Origin: Anaerolineae bacterium
GTDB lineage: Bacteria; Chloroflexota; Anaerolineae; Aggregatilineales; Aggregatilineaceae
DNA: 64,000 nt
Direction: 5' to 3'
NCBI GenBank assembly: GCA_027494015.1
Contig: JAOSJP010000001.1
Coordinates: 310,001 to 374,000, forward strand
Shown here: positions 9,010 through 17,367 of the stretch, in pieces
Numbering within the stretch: the stretch's first letter is position 1
How the letters are laid out: each line of letters begins with the position of its first letter
Notes under the pieces: model-generated
Databases searched by the model: none
Seen by the model: only the letters and a program-made list of their open reading frames with translations
What the model was told of the DNA's origin: nothing
Program-made: the position numbers and the translations under genes

Positions 9010-10254
9010 TCATCCCTCGTATTTGCTGAAGATCAGCACGGCGTTGTGCCCGCCGAACCCGAACGAGTTGTTCATCACATGCTGGATGGGCGCGGCGCGG
9101 CCCACGTTGGGCGTGTAGTCCAGGTCGCACTCCGGATCGGGAACGTGCAGGTTGATCGTCGGCGGGATGAACTGCTCGGTGATCGCCTTGACGCTGAACA
9201 CGGCCTCCACGCTGCCCGCCGCGCCCATCAGGTGGCCGGTGACCGACTTGGTAGAGCTGATCGGAATCTGGTAGGCGTGCTCGCCGAAGACGGCCTTGAT
9301 GGCGCGCGTCTCGCTGACATCGTTGAGCGGCGTGCTGGTGCCGTGCGCGTTGATGTGGCTGATGTCCTGCGGGGCCAGGCCAGCGCGGCGCATGGCGCGG
9401 CGCATGGCTTCCTGCGCGCCTTCGCCGTGCTCCATCGGCGCGGTGATGTGAAAGGCGTCGCAGGTGCTGCCATAGCCGGTCAGCTCGCAGTAGATGCGCG
9501 CGCCGCGCGACCGGGCGTGCTCCAGCTCTTCGAGCACGAGCATGGCCGCGCCTTCACCGACCACGAAGCCATCGCGGTCGGCGGCGAACGGGCGGGACGC
9601 GCCCTGCGGGTCGTCGTTACGGCGCGAGATGGCGCCCATGTTGGACAGGCTGGCGATGGTCAGGCTGAGCAGCGCCGCCTCGGAGCTGCCGGCGAGCATG
9701 GCCACCGCCGCGCCGCGCCGGATCATCTCGTAGGCTTCGCCGATGCTGTTGTTGCCGGTGGCGCAGGCCGTGCTGATGGCCATGTTCGGCCCGCGCAGCC
9801 CGAAATCAATGGCGATCTTCCCGGCTGGGCTGTCGGGGAGCATCATCGGCAGCAGCAAGGGGCTGACTGTGCTGTGCCCTTCCTGCATGAACTTCTCGAT
9901 GCCGTTGAACAGCGTCCCAAAGCCGCCGATGCCCGTGCCAACGATCACGCCCACGTCCCAGGCGTTGTGCTCATCCACCGCCAGTTGGGAGTCTTCGAGG
10001 GCTTGCTTGCTGGCGTAGTGAGCCACCTGCGTCAGTGGATCGGTGCGGCGCAGGTCGCGGCGATTCAGGTGCTCGGCAGGGTCGTAGTTCTTCACGGGCG
10101 CGCCGAAGGTGACCTTGAGACCCAATTCCTCGAACTGAGGTATATGCTGCGCGCCGGAGACGCCATTGGCCGCGTTGTGCCAGGCCTCGTCCGGTGAATT
10201 CCCGACGGGGCAGATGATGCCCAGGCCGGTGACGACGACACGTTTGAAGTCCAC
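9010..10254 (-). CDS. fabF: Beta-ketoacyl-ACP synthase II (FabF)
   Basis: Elongates acyl-ACP with malonyl-ACP. I start it at the GTG at 10254-10252 (VDFKRVVVTGLG) because GGAGGA sits about 8 bases upstream; the longer reading frame from 10335 has no such site. That gives 414 residues, the normal length. The Cys-His-His catalytic set is visible: C164 (STACATGNNS), H304 (INAHGTSTPLND) and H341 (SVTGHLMGAAG), with K336. The C-terminal NNSFGFGGHNA motif is present. fabH follows in the same direction, but no acpP, fabD or fabG is adjacent, so the pathway genes are split in this genome. Confidence 0.95.
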   Translation of the reverse strand: MDFKRVVVTGLGIICPVGNSPDEAWHNAANGVSGAQHIPQFEELGLKVTFGAPVKNYDPAEHLNRRDLRRTDPLTQVAHYASKQALEDSQLAVDEHNAWDVGVIVGTGIGGFGTLFNGIEKFMQEGHSTVSPLLLPMMLPDSPAGKIAIDFGLRGPNMAISTACATGNNSIGEAYEMIRRGAAVAMLAGSSEAALLSLTIASLSNMGAISRRNDDPQGASRPFAADRDGFVVGEGAAMLVLEELEHARSRGARIYCELTGYGSTCDAFHITAPMEHGEGAQEAMRRAMRRAGLAPQDISHINAHGTSTPLNDVSETRAIKAVFGEHAYQIPISSTKSVTGHLMGAAGSVEAVFSVKAITEQFIPPTINLHVPDPECDLDYTPNVGRAAPIQHVMNNSFGFGGHNAVLIFSKYEG

Positions 10255-10349
10255 AGGTGCTTCCTCCGATTCGTTGCTGCCGCGCTGCCAGCGCGTGCAG
10301 CGCGATGAGAGTGCTCGCAATGCGGGCGGGTTCACCGCCCAGGCCGCCC

Positions 10350-10355
10350 ATTATA
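10350..10355 (-). promoter_or_regulatory. Possible -10 box of the fabF-fabH transcript
   Basis: A perfect TATAAT on the minus strand about 95 bases before the fabF GTG. No convincing -35 element lies at the right distance, so support is weak. Confidence 0.3.
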
Positions 10356-10459
10356 CCGCATGTCCGGGCAGGGAGGGAGCACAGGCATGAGCTATAACCC
10401 TGCGGAGAGATCGAGGTTGCTCTGCGGCGGCGGAATCGGTGACAAGTGACAGGCGGGGC

Positions 10460-10487
10460 TTGGCACGCCAGCGCGGTGATATATAAT
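10460..10487 (+). promoter_or_regulatory. Putative promoter of the NAD-binding protein gene at 10512
   Basis: TTGGCA (10460-10465), a 16-base spacer, then TATAAT (10482-10487), placing the start about 18-20 bases before the ATG at 10512. Confidence 0.55.
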
Positions 10488-10511
10488 CGCGCGGCGGAGG
10501 CAAGGGCGAAT

Positions 10512-11459
10512 ATGATCCTGGTGACCGGAGCATCTGGGCTGGTGGGTCGGCAGCTTGTGCCGCGCCTGCACGCGGAAGGGCTGCCCGTGCGCGCCTATGT
10601 GCTGCCGGCGCGCGGCGCGCGACTGCCTCGCCTCGACTGGCCGCTCGAAGTGGAGATCGTGGCCGGGCGGCTGGACGATGCCCAGACCCTCTATCGCGCC
10701 ATGCAGGGCGTGCACACGGTCATTCACCTGGCCAGCGCCCAGTGGTGGGGCGCACCCCGCGACCTGCGGCGCGTGGACATCGAGGGCACGCAGCACCTGA
10801 TCGTCGCCGCTCGCTCGGCGCGCATCGGGCGCTTGATCACCCTGAGCCAGCTTGGCGCGGAGCCGTCGTCGGCCTATGAGCTGCTGCGCGTCAAGGGGCA
10901 GGTGGAAACGCTGGTGCGCAACAGCGGCATCGCCTACACGATCATGCGCTGTGGGGTTCTCTTCGGCCCGGAAGATCGCTTCGTCAACGGCATCGCCATG
11001 CTGCTGCGCTCCAATCCGCTGTTCTTCTTTCAGCCGGGCAAAGGGGAGGGCCTGCTGCACCCGCTTTACGTGGGCGACCTGGTGTCGGCGCTGGTCAATT
11101 CCCTGGAGCGCATTGACCTGGTGGACGCCACCATCGAGATCGGCGGGGCGGAGTATGTGAGCTACAACGAGATGATCCGCACGGTGATGCGCGTCTCCGG
11201 CGCGCAGCGCGTCATCGTGCCCGTGCCGCCGTACCTGCTGCGCGCGCTCAATCGCATGGTGACGCGGGTGGTACGCCGCTGGCCGATGACTCCGCAGTGG
11301 CTGGACCTGCTGGCCAGCAACCGCACGGCCAAGCTCGGCAATCTGTACGATTACTGCGGAGTGCGCCCGGTGCGCTTCGAAGACACGCTGCTGACGTACA
11401 TGCCAGGCCGTCACTATCGCCGCGAACTGCTGCGTTTCATGTGGCGGCGTCAGCATTGA
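10512..11459 (+). CDS. NAD(P)-binding NmrA/SDR-type protein
   Basis: A 315-residue atypical short-chain dehydrogenase/NmrA-like protein. The Rossmann signature TGASGLVG is at residues 5-12, followed by a VIHLAS strand and an ELLRVKGQVETLVRNSGI segment typical of the complex I NDUFA9-like/NmrA subgroup, then YTIMRCGVLFGPEDRF. The usual Tyr-x-x-x-Lys of active SDR enzymes is replaced by YELLRVK, so catalysis is uncertain; redox sensing or a structural role are alternatives. ATG 10512 is preferred over the frame's earlier start because the promoter at 10460-10487 lies between them. Its stop is followed at once by a long inverted repeat. Confidence 0.8.
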   Translation: MILVTGASGLVGRQLVPRLHAEGLPVRAYVLPARGARLPRLDWPLEVEIVAGRLDDAQTLYRAMQGVHTVIHLASAQWWGAPRDLRRVDIEGTQHLIVAARSARIGRLITLSQLGAEPSSAYELLRVKGQVETLVRNSGIAYTIMRCGVLFGPEDRFVNGIAMLLRSNPLFFFQPGKGEGLLHPLYVGDLVSALVNSLERIDLVDATIEIGGAEYVSYNEMIRTVMRVSGAQRVIVPVPPYLLRALNRMVTRVVRRWPMTPQWLDLLASNRTAKLGNLYDYCGVRPVRFEDTLLTYMPGRHYRRELLRFMWRRQH

Positions 11460-11460
11460 G

Positions 11461-11632
11461 GGGTTATCAGTGATCAGTTTTCAGTTGTCAGTGATCAGGA
11501 GGTCAGTGGCTGGTTGTCAGCGGCAAGGCATCCGGTTCGGAGTCCTGGTAGCGAGATAAGAACACCCTGGCTGACGACCGATAACTGATAACCGACAACT
11601 GATCACTGACAACCGACGACCGACAACTGAGG
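11461..11632. repeat. Imperfect inverted array of CAGTTGT/CAGTGAT-like units
   Basis: About 55 bases of repeated TCAGTGATCAG / TTCAGTTGTCAG units on the left are mirrored on the right by CTGATAACCGACAACTGATC-like units, separated by about 60 unique bases. The result is a long imperfect hairpin that fills the gap before the P-type ATPase gene. It is unrelated to the other repeat families here. Confidence 0.8.
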
Positions 11633-11668
11633 GCTATGCGCGCAGCTAAGCGCGTTGGTGAGGTGACC

Positions 11669-14296
11669 ATGCAGCCCAATTCGCATGGCTCGATGATCAC
11701 GACGGTTCGGCAACTGAACGAGGCAAAGCAGATCACCGGCCTCGACGAAATGGAGGTGCGCACCCGGCGCGCGCGCGGCGAGGGCAACGACTTCCAGCTT
11801 CCCAGCAGCCGCTCGCTGACCAGCATCTTCCGCCAGAACGTCTTCACGCTGATCAACCTGGTGCTGTTCAGCATCGGCGCGGTGATGGTCTTCATCGGGC
11901 GGCCCGACGAAGCCCTGGCCAGCGTCAGCCTGATCCTGATGAACATCATTGTCGGGTTGATCCAGGAAGTGCGCGCCAAGCGCAAGCTGGATCGCATCGC
12001 CCTGCTGACGCGCCCCAAAGTCTCCGTGATCCGCGACGGCGAGGAGCGCGCCGTTGGCCCGGAAGAACTTGTGCGCGGCGATATTGTCGTCGCGCGCGCC
12101 GGCGATCAGATCGTGGTGGACGGCATCCTCGTCGGCTGCGGGCAGATCGAGGTAGACGAATCGCTGCTGACCGGCGAGTCGGACCATGTGCCCAAGCGCG
12201 CGGGCGATCACCTGCTCTCCGGCAGCTTCGTCGTGTCGGGCAGCGCGATGTTCGTCGTGCGACGGGTGGGGGCCAGGAGCTTCGCCAACACGGTCGCGGC
12301 TGAGGCGCGCACCTTTCGCGTAGTCAAGACGCCGTTGCAGCGCGACGTGGATTTCGTCATCCGGCTGCTGATGATGGTGGCCATGTTCATTGGCCTGCTG
12401 CTTTTGGTCTCGTCGCTGCTGTCCGACATCCCCCTGCTGCGGCGCGTGCAGGCGGCGGCGGTGATCGCCGGGCTGGTGCCCAATGGGCTGTTCTTCATGG
12501 TGATCGTCGCTTACGCGATGGGGGCGGTGCGCATTGCCTCGCGCGGGGCGCTCGTCCAGCAGGCGAACTCGGTCGAGTCGCTGAGCAACGTGGACGTGCT
12601 GTGCATGGACAAAACCGGCACGCTGACGGCCAACAAGATCGCGTACCACGATGCGATCCCGCTGGGCCTGACCAGAGAGGAGCTGGAACGGGCGCTGGCC
12701 GACTTCGCCAGCAGCGCGAGCGCGACCAACAAGACGACTGAGGCGCTGATCGCGGCCCTGGGCGGGGACAGGCTGCCCGCGACAGATGAGGTGACGTTCT
12801 CTTCAGAGCGCAAGTGGAGCGCCATCGCCTTTGGCGATGCGCGGCACAGGGGCGCTTATGCGCTTGGCGCGCCGGAGATGCTGGCTCCGTACCTCGACGT
12901 GCCGCTGGATCTGCTGCCGGAAACCGACGACTGGACGGCGGCAGGGCTGCGCGTGGTCTTGTTCGCGCACAACCCGGCGGTGCTCTCTTTGCACGACGAG
13001 AAGGGGCAGCCCTCGTTGCCGGCGCTCCACGCGCTGGGCCTGGTCGCTTTTCAGGACGAGCTGCGCCCGGACGCCCAGCAGACGCTGGCCCAGTTCGCCC
13101 GCGCGGGCATAGACCTCAAGATCATCTCCGGCGACAACCCGCAGACCGTTGCGGCGCTGGCCCGCCAGGCCGGGTTGAGTGGCGACCTGACGGCGGTTGC
13201 CGGGCAGGACCTGGCCGCGCTGGACGGCGCGGCATGGGGGCGGGTGGCCGAGGAGACGAGCGTCTTTGGGCGCATCGCGCCGCAGCAGAAGGAACGGCTG
13301 GTCAGCGCGCTGCGCGAGGAGGGGCACTACGTGGCGATGATCGGCGATGGCGTCAACGATGTGCTGTCGCTGAAGAAAGCCAACCTGGGCATCGCCATGG
13401 AGAGCGGCAGCGGCGCGACGCGCAGCGTGGCAGACATGATCCTGCTGGGCGACTCGTTCGCGGCCCTGCCGCCCGCTTTCCTCGAAGGGCAGCGCATCGT
13501 CAGCGGGATGCGCGACATCCTGCGCCTGTATCTGGCGCGGGCGGTCACGCTGGTGCTGGTCATTCTGTCGGCGTCGGTGGTGGGCGTGGGCTTCCCGTAC
13601 ATTCCCAAGCACATCACCCTGGTGGCGCTGCTGACGATTGGCATCCCGACGTTCGCTATTGCGGTGTGGGCGCGCCCCGATCAGTCGCAGAAGCGATTGC
13701 TGGCCTCCGTGCTGGATTTCGCGTTCCCAGCAGGGATTGTCACCTTCCTGTTCGCCTTCGGGCTGTACGTGTACGCCTTCAACAGCATTGTCAACGAAGG
13801 GCGCACCATCGGCGTGCTGCGTGAGGACATCGCCACCTTCCAGGTCTACGCGGGTATTGACTACGGAATCTACACGCCGGACCAGTTCCGCTACGAGGTG
13901 GCAGTGCTGTTCTCGCAGACGGTGCTGACCGTCTTCTCGGTGCTGGCCGGGCTGGTGCTGGTCATGTTCGTCGAGCCGCCGCTGCGCTGGTTCGCCGGGG
14001 GCGACCGTTACAGCGGCGACGTGCGGCCCACGCTGCTGGCGCTGGCGCTGGGGCTGGTCTTCGCCGCGATCATGGCGGTGCCGTCGCTGCGCCGGGTATT
14101 CGAGCTGCTGCCGTTGGAAGCGCGCGACTACGGCGTGGTGAGCGTGGCACTGGTCGCCTGGCTGCTGGCGCTGCGCTATACCTGGCGCGCCCGGCTGTTC
14201 CCGCGCTTCCTGCACCTGGAATGGATGCTTGGCCCCGCCGAGGACTGGCTGGTCGAAGACGCGCCGGAGCGTGAGGGCGAGGGTGTGGTTTTGTAG
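11669..14296 (+). CDS. P-type cation-transporting ATPase (CtpE/PacL-like)
   Basis: Pumps a cation using ATP; the ion is not certain. From the ATG at 11669 (preceded by GTGAGGTGACC) it is 875 residues. An in-frame ATG at 11636 is an alternative start. Domain order: two membrane helices (about 58-97), actuator domain with LTGES at 168-171, helices 3-4 (about 230-285), phosphorylation motif DKTGTLT with D314, nucleotide-binding domain (ERKWSAIAF), GDGVND hinge, then six C-terminal helices. The helix-4 motif usually written PEGL reads VPNGLFF here, so the ion-ligand glutamate is replaced by Asn. No regulator or chaperone gene is adjacent. Its TAG stop lies inside a perfect palindrome. Confidence 0.9.
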   Translation: MQPNSHGSMITTVRQLNEAKQITGLDEMEVRTRRARGEGNDFQLPSSRSLTSIFRQNVFTLINLVLFSIGAVMVFIGRPDEALASVSLILMNIIVGLIQEVRAKRKLDRIALLTRPKVSVIRDGEERAVGPEELVRGDIVVARAGDQIVVDGILVGCGQIEVDESLLTGESDHVPKRAGDHLLSGSFVVSGSAMFVVRRVGARSFANTVAAEARTFRVVKTPLQRDVDFVIRLLMMVAMFIGLLLLVSSLLSDIPLLRRVQAAAVIAGLVPNGLFFMVIVAYAMGAVRIASRGALVQQANSVESLSNVDVLCMDKTGTLTANKIAYHDAIPLGLTREELERALADFASSASATNKTTEALIAALGGDRLPATDEVTFSSERKWSAIAFGDARHRGAYALGAPEMLAPYLDVPLDLLPETDDWTAAGLRVVLFAHNPAVLSLHDEKGQPSLPALHALGLVAFQDELRPDAQQTLAQFARAGIDLKIISGDNPQTVAALARQAGLSGDLTAVAGQDLAALDGAAWGRVAEETSVFGRIAPQQKERLVSALREEGHYVAMIGDGVNDVLSLKKANLGIAMESGSGATRSVADMILLGDSFAALPPAFLEGQRIVSGMRDILRLYLARAVTLVLVILSASVVGVGFPYIPKHITLVALLTIGIPTFAIAVWARPDQSQKRLLASVLDFAFPAGIVTFLFAFGLYVYAFNSIVNEGRTIGVLREDIATFQVYAGIDYGIYTPDQFRYEVAVLFSQTVLTVFSVLAGLVLVMFVEPPLRWFAGGDRYSGDVRPTLLALALGLVFAAIMAVPSLRRVFELLPLEARDYGVVSVALVAWLLALRYTWRARLFPRFLHLEWMLGPAEDWLVEDAPEREGEGVVL

Positions 14297-14322
14297 GGGA
14301 GGGTTTCGAAACCCTCCCCTAC
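14293..14322. repeat. 30-bp perfect palindrome (GTAGGGG/CCCCTAC family)
   Basis: Arms GTAGGGGAGGGTTTC and GAAACCCTCCCCTAC are exactly complementary. The TAG stop codon of the P-type ATPase gene (14294-14296) is inside the left arm. It may serve as a transcription stop. A decayed second copy (GTAGGGCGATACGCCCCTAC) starts about 30 bases further on. Confidence 0.85.
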
Positions 14323-14450
14323 AATGGGGAAGCAAACTGGCGCGGGGCTAGGTGTAGGGCGATACGCCCCTACGGGTGCGCAGCAGAGCAGCTCCCCTGC
14401 TGCCAGACCGAGTTTGACGCTCCAGACTCCCCGCGCTAGACTCCCCCTCT

Positions 14451-15714
14451 ATGAGCTTTGACGAAGCAACTATTCACGTGCGCAGCGGAGACGGCGGCGC
14501 GGGCCTCGTCCATTTCCGGCGCGAGAAGTACGTCCCGCGCGGCGGCCCCAGCGGTGGGGATGGGGGGCGCGGCGGGGACGTGTATCTGGTGGTCAAGCCC
14601 ACGCTCAACACCCTGATCGCCTTCTCGCGGCAGTCGCGCTTCCGGGCCGAGAACGGCGCGCCCGGCGGGCCGAGCAACAGGACCGGGCGCAGCGCTGATG
14701 ACCTGCTGATCGAGGTGCCCCCTGGCACGATTGTGCGCGATGCGGCATCCGGCGACCTGCTGGCCGACCTGACGCAGCCCGATCAGCGCGTGCTGGCTGC
14801 GCGCGGCGGGCGTGGCGGGCGCGGCAACGCGCGCTTCGCCACGAGCACCAACCAAGGCCCCGCGCATCGCCGAGAAGGGCGAGCCGGGCGAAGAGCGCAC
14901 GCTGCACCTGGAGCTTAAGCTGCTGGCCGACGTGGGCATCGTCGGCGCGCCGAACGCCGGGAAGTCCACGCTGCTCTCGGTGATCAGCAACGCCCGGCCC
15001 AAGATCGCCGATTATCCCTTCACGACGCTTCAGCCGAACCTGGGCGTGGTCGTGCTGGACGACCGTGACCTGGTTTTTGCCGACATTCCGGGCCTGATCG
15101 AAGGGGCGCACGCCGGGGCCGGGCTGGGCCACGATTTTCTGCGCCACATCCAGCGCACGCGCGTGCTGGTGCACCTGCTCGATGGCACCGCCGCCGATCC
15201 CATCGCCGACTTCCACCAGATCAACAGCGAGCTGGCTCTCTTTGACGACGCGCTGGGCAGCAAGCCGCAGATCGTCGCGCTCAACAAGCTCGACCTGCCG
15301 GACGTGCAGGCGTGCTGGCCGCAAATTGAGGAGGCGCTGACCCGGCTCGGCTACGAAGTGATGGCTATCTCTGCAGTGACCGGGCAGAACATCCGCGCCG
15401 TGGTCAACCGTGCGGTGCAGGTGCTGGACAGCCTGCCCGTCGCCCCGCCCGAACCCGCCGAGCGCCCCGTCTACCAGCTTGACGAAGATCCCCTCGCCTT
15501 CACTGTCACTCGCCTGCGCCAGGGCGAGTTCCGCGTCGCGGGGAAGCGCATCGAGCGCGCCGTCGCCATGACCTACTGGGACTACGATCAGGCCGTCACG
15601 CGCTTCCAGCGTATTCTTGAGACGATGGGCATCACTGCCGCGCTGCGCGACGCTGGGATCAGGCCCGGCGATACCGTTTTCATCGGCGGCATGGAGCTTG
15701 AGTGGAGCGACTGA
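14451..15714 (+). CDS. obgE: GTPase ObgE/CgtA, interrupted by a one-base frameshift near 14856
   Basis: Ribosome-associated GTPase needed for 50S maturation. The Gly-rich Obg domain (residues 1-135, [20 protein letters not shown], ending [13 protein letters not shown]) is in one frame. The G domain ([23 protein letters not shown]) and a C-terminal OCT domain ([20 protein letters not shown] through IGGMELEW) are in another. Removing one G of the CAAGGCC at 14853-14859 gives [22 protein letters not shown], the conserved junction, and about 420 residues, normal for Obg with OCT. As with alaS, a real break in this essential gene is unlikely. nadD lies two genes downstream, a common association. 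Confidence 0.94.
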
Positions 15715-15762
15715 GCCAGTTCGCCCGGCCTCTTGGGATTGAGAGACCATTTGAGAAGTTAT

Positions 15763-15862
15763 CTCCCCCACCCCAAACCCCTCCCCCACAAGGAGGGAGG
15801 GGCTTAGCGGGGACGCCCTTCTCCCTTCCCCCCTCGGGGGGGAAGGGCCGGGGATGGGGGAG
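15763..15862. repeat. Second hairpin family, copy 1
   Basis: A C/G-rich inverted repeat with CTCCCCCACCCCAAACCCCT at one end and GGCCGGGGATGGGGG at the other, containing GGCTTAGCGGGGACGC. The region 21575-21665 is its near-identical reverse complement. It differs from the CCTCACCCC family. It fills the obgE-lipoprotein gap. Confidence 0.8.
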
Positions 15863-15930
15863 CAGGGCCAGGCGCACGACTTTTCAAGCGGTCTCTGGCA
15901 TCGCACACCCTTGTGGAGGATACCTGGCCC

Positions 15931-16725
15931 ATGCGTGTTCTGGCTGTGGTAGGCGTCTTGCTCGCGCTTGTCCTGATCCTGGCCGGGTGCGACGACCCGG
16001 CCCGCGGCGAGCTGGTGCTGGAACAGGAAGAAGAAGTCCAGACGCTGACCGTGCGCATCTACGCCAACGGCAGGATCACCTTCCGCGCGCCGGACGAGGT
16101 TGAGCTGCCCGCGCTGCTGGGGGCGGGCGCGCCGGACGACGCTTTCAACCCTACGTCCTACTACGGGGTGCCCAATACGTTGACCATTCGCATCAACGGG
16201 CAAGAACTGTACTTCGACCTGCACAATACGGTCTTCCGGCTCGAATACCGCTCGATGGCCTACGTGACCAGCGATCTCATCCAGTATGGCAAGGACCTTA
16301 TTCTGGTCGTCGAGCCGGGGCAGCGCAGCGCCGAGACGGTGACGCTCATCGCCATGAACGGGCGCATCAAGACGGAGAGCGCGCGCATCACCCTCGAATA
16401 CGTCGAGCTGGACAGTGCCACCGTCCGCGTCTTCTTCGAGGCGCAGCGCGACCCAGACGCCAGCCCAGCCGAGGCCGACCCCGGTCTCCTGGAGCCGCGC
16501 GCAAGCTGTCTGCACGAGGTGGACAGCGGCTTTCTCGGCATTGCGGAGGGGGAGCGGTTCGAGTACCTGCCGGCGCAGGTGGTGCTGACGACCGACGAGC
16601 CAGGCGAGCACGTGCGCGGCTTCGCCGAATACCCGCGCCACCTGCTGCGCCCGGACCACGACTATGAATTCCGCTATGCGTGCGTGGATAGCTATGCGTT
16701 TCAACTGCCGTTCAAGATCAGCTAG
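15931..16725 (+). CDS. Predicted lipoprotein of unknown function
   Basis: The ATG at 15931 is chosen because GGAGGA at 15915-15920 precedes it by 10 bases; the in-frame GTG at 15913 would lie on the ribosome site. A hydrophobic signal (VVGVLLALVLILAGC) ends in a lipobox with Cys20, so it should be acylated and anchored outside the cell membrane. The mature part (about 245 residues) is mostly beta-strand, acidic, and has two Cys (in RASCLHEV and FRYACVDS) that could form a disulfide. I recognise no enzyme motif. It lies between obgE and nadD and may be co-transcribed with nadD (18-base gap). Confidence 0.75.
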   Translation: MRVLAVVGVLLALVLILAGCDDPARGELVLEQEEEVQTLTVRIYANGRITFRAPDEVELPALLGAGAPDDAFNPTSYYGVPNTLTIRINGQELYFDLHNTVFRLEYRSMAYVTSDLIQYGKDLILVVEPGQRSAETVTLIAMNGRIKTESARITLEYVELDSATVRVFFEAQRDPDASPAEADPGLLEPRASCLHEVDSGFLGIAEGERFEYLPAQVVLTTDEPGEHVRGFAEYPRHLLRPDHDYEFRYACVDSYAFQLPFKIS

Positions 16726-16743
16726 CACCCGCCGCGTGGTTCG

Positions 16744-17364
16744 ATGACCATGATCGCGTCGCCTGATCGCCTGGGAGTCTTCGGCGGGACGTTCGACCCG
16801 CCGCACCTGGGCCACCTGGTTCTGGCCGAGGCCGCCGCAGACCACCTGGGCCTGGCGCGCGTGCTGTTTGTGCCCGCTGGCGTTCCGCCGCACAAAGAGA
16901 GAGCCGCCGTGCGCGCGGACGCAGAGCATCGCGCGGAGATGACTCGGCTGGCCATCGCCGACAACCCGCGCTTCGCCCTGGCCCGCACCGACCTGGGCCG
17001 GCCCGGCCCGCACTACACGGTGGACATGCTGCGCCTGTTGCGCGAGGAGTATCCCTACAGCGATCTCATACTGCTCATGGGGGGGGACTCGCTGCGCGAT
17101 CTGCCCACCTGGTCGCGCCCTCGGGAGTTGATCGCGCTGGCCCGGCTGGGCGTGCTGCGCCGCCCCGCTGATGACGTGAATCTGGATGCGCTGGAGCGCG
17201 TCATCCCTGGCCTGGCGGCGCGCGTGCTATGGATTCCCGCGCCGCGCCTGGACATCGCGTCTTCGGCCATCGCCGCCGCGATTGCCGCCGGACGCAGCGT
17301 TCGCTACCTGGTGCCGGATGCCGTCCTCGCCTACATCGAGGCGCACGGCTTATATAAGGAATAG
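16744..17364 (+). CDS. nadD: Nicotinate-nucleotide adenylyltransferase
   Basis: Adenylates nicotinate mononucleotide in NAD synthesis. The 206 residues contain the nucleotidyltransferase signature GGTFDPPHLGH near the N-terminus, FVPAGVPPHK, and the C-terminal IASSAIAAAIAAGRSVRYLV with PDAVLAYIEAHGLY. That set is diagnostic for NadD. The length is normal. The start may be ATG 16744 or the second Met (16750). The stop is 3 bases before the ATG of the solute-binding protein gene, so they are probably co-transcribed. A rsfS gene, often next to nadD, is not present here. Confidence 0.95.
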   Translation: MTMIASPDRLGVFGGTFDPPHLGHLVLAEAAADHLGLARVLFVPAGVPPHKERAAVRADAEHRAEMTRLAIADNPRFALARTDLGRPGPHYTVDMLRLLREEYPYSDLILLMGGDSLRDLPTWSRPRELIALARLGVLRRPADDVNLDALERVIPGLAARVLWIPAPRLDIASSAIAAAIAAGRSVRYLVPDAVLAYIEAHGLYKE

Positions 17365-17367
17365 CGC

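Noticed and set aside
12803..14335. 510-codon minus-strand open frame opposite the P-type ATPase
   Set aside because: Antisense shadow, rich in Gln/His/Arg, with no start signals.
14605..17013. 802-codon minus-strand open frame opposite obgE, the lipoprotein and nadD
   Set aside because: It runs antisense to three recognisable genes and across a repeat; its translation has no family features.
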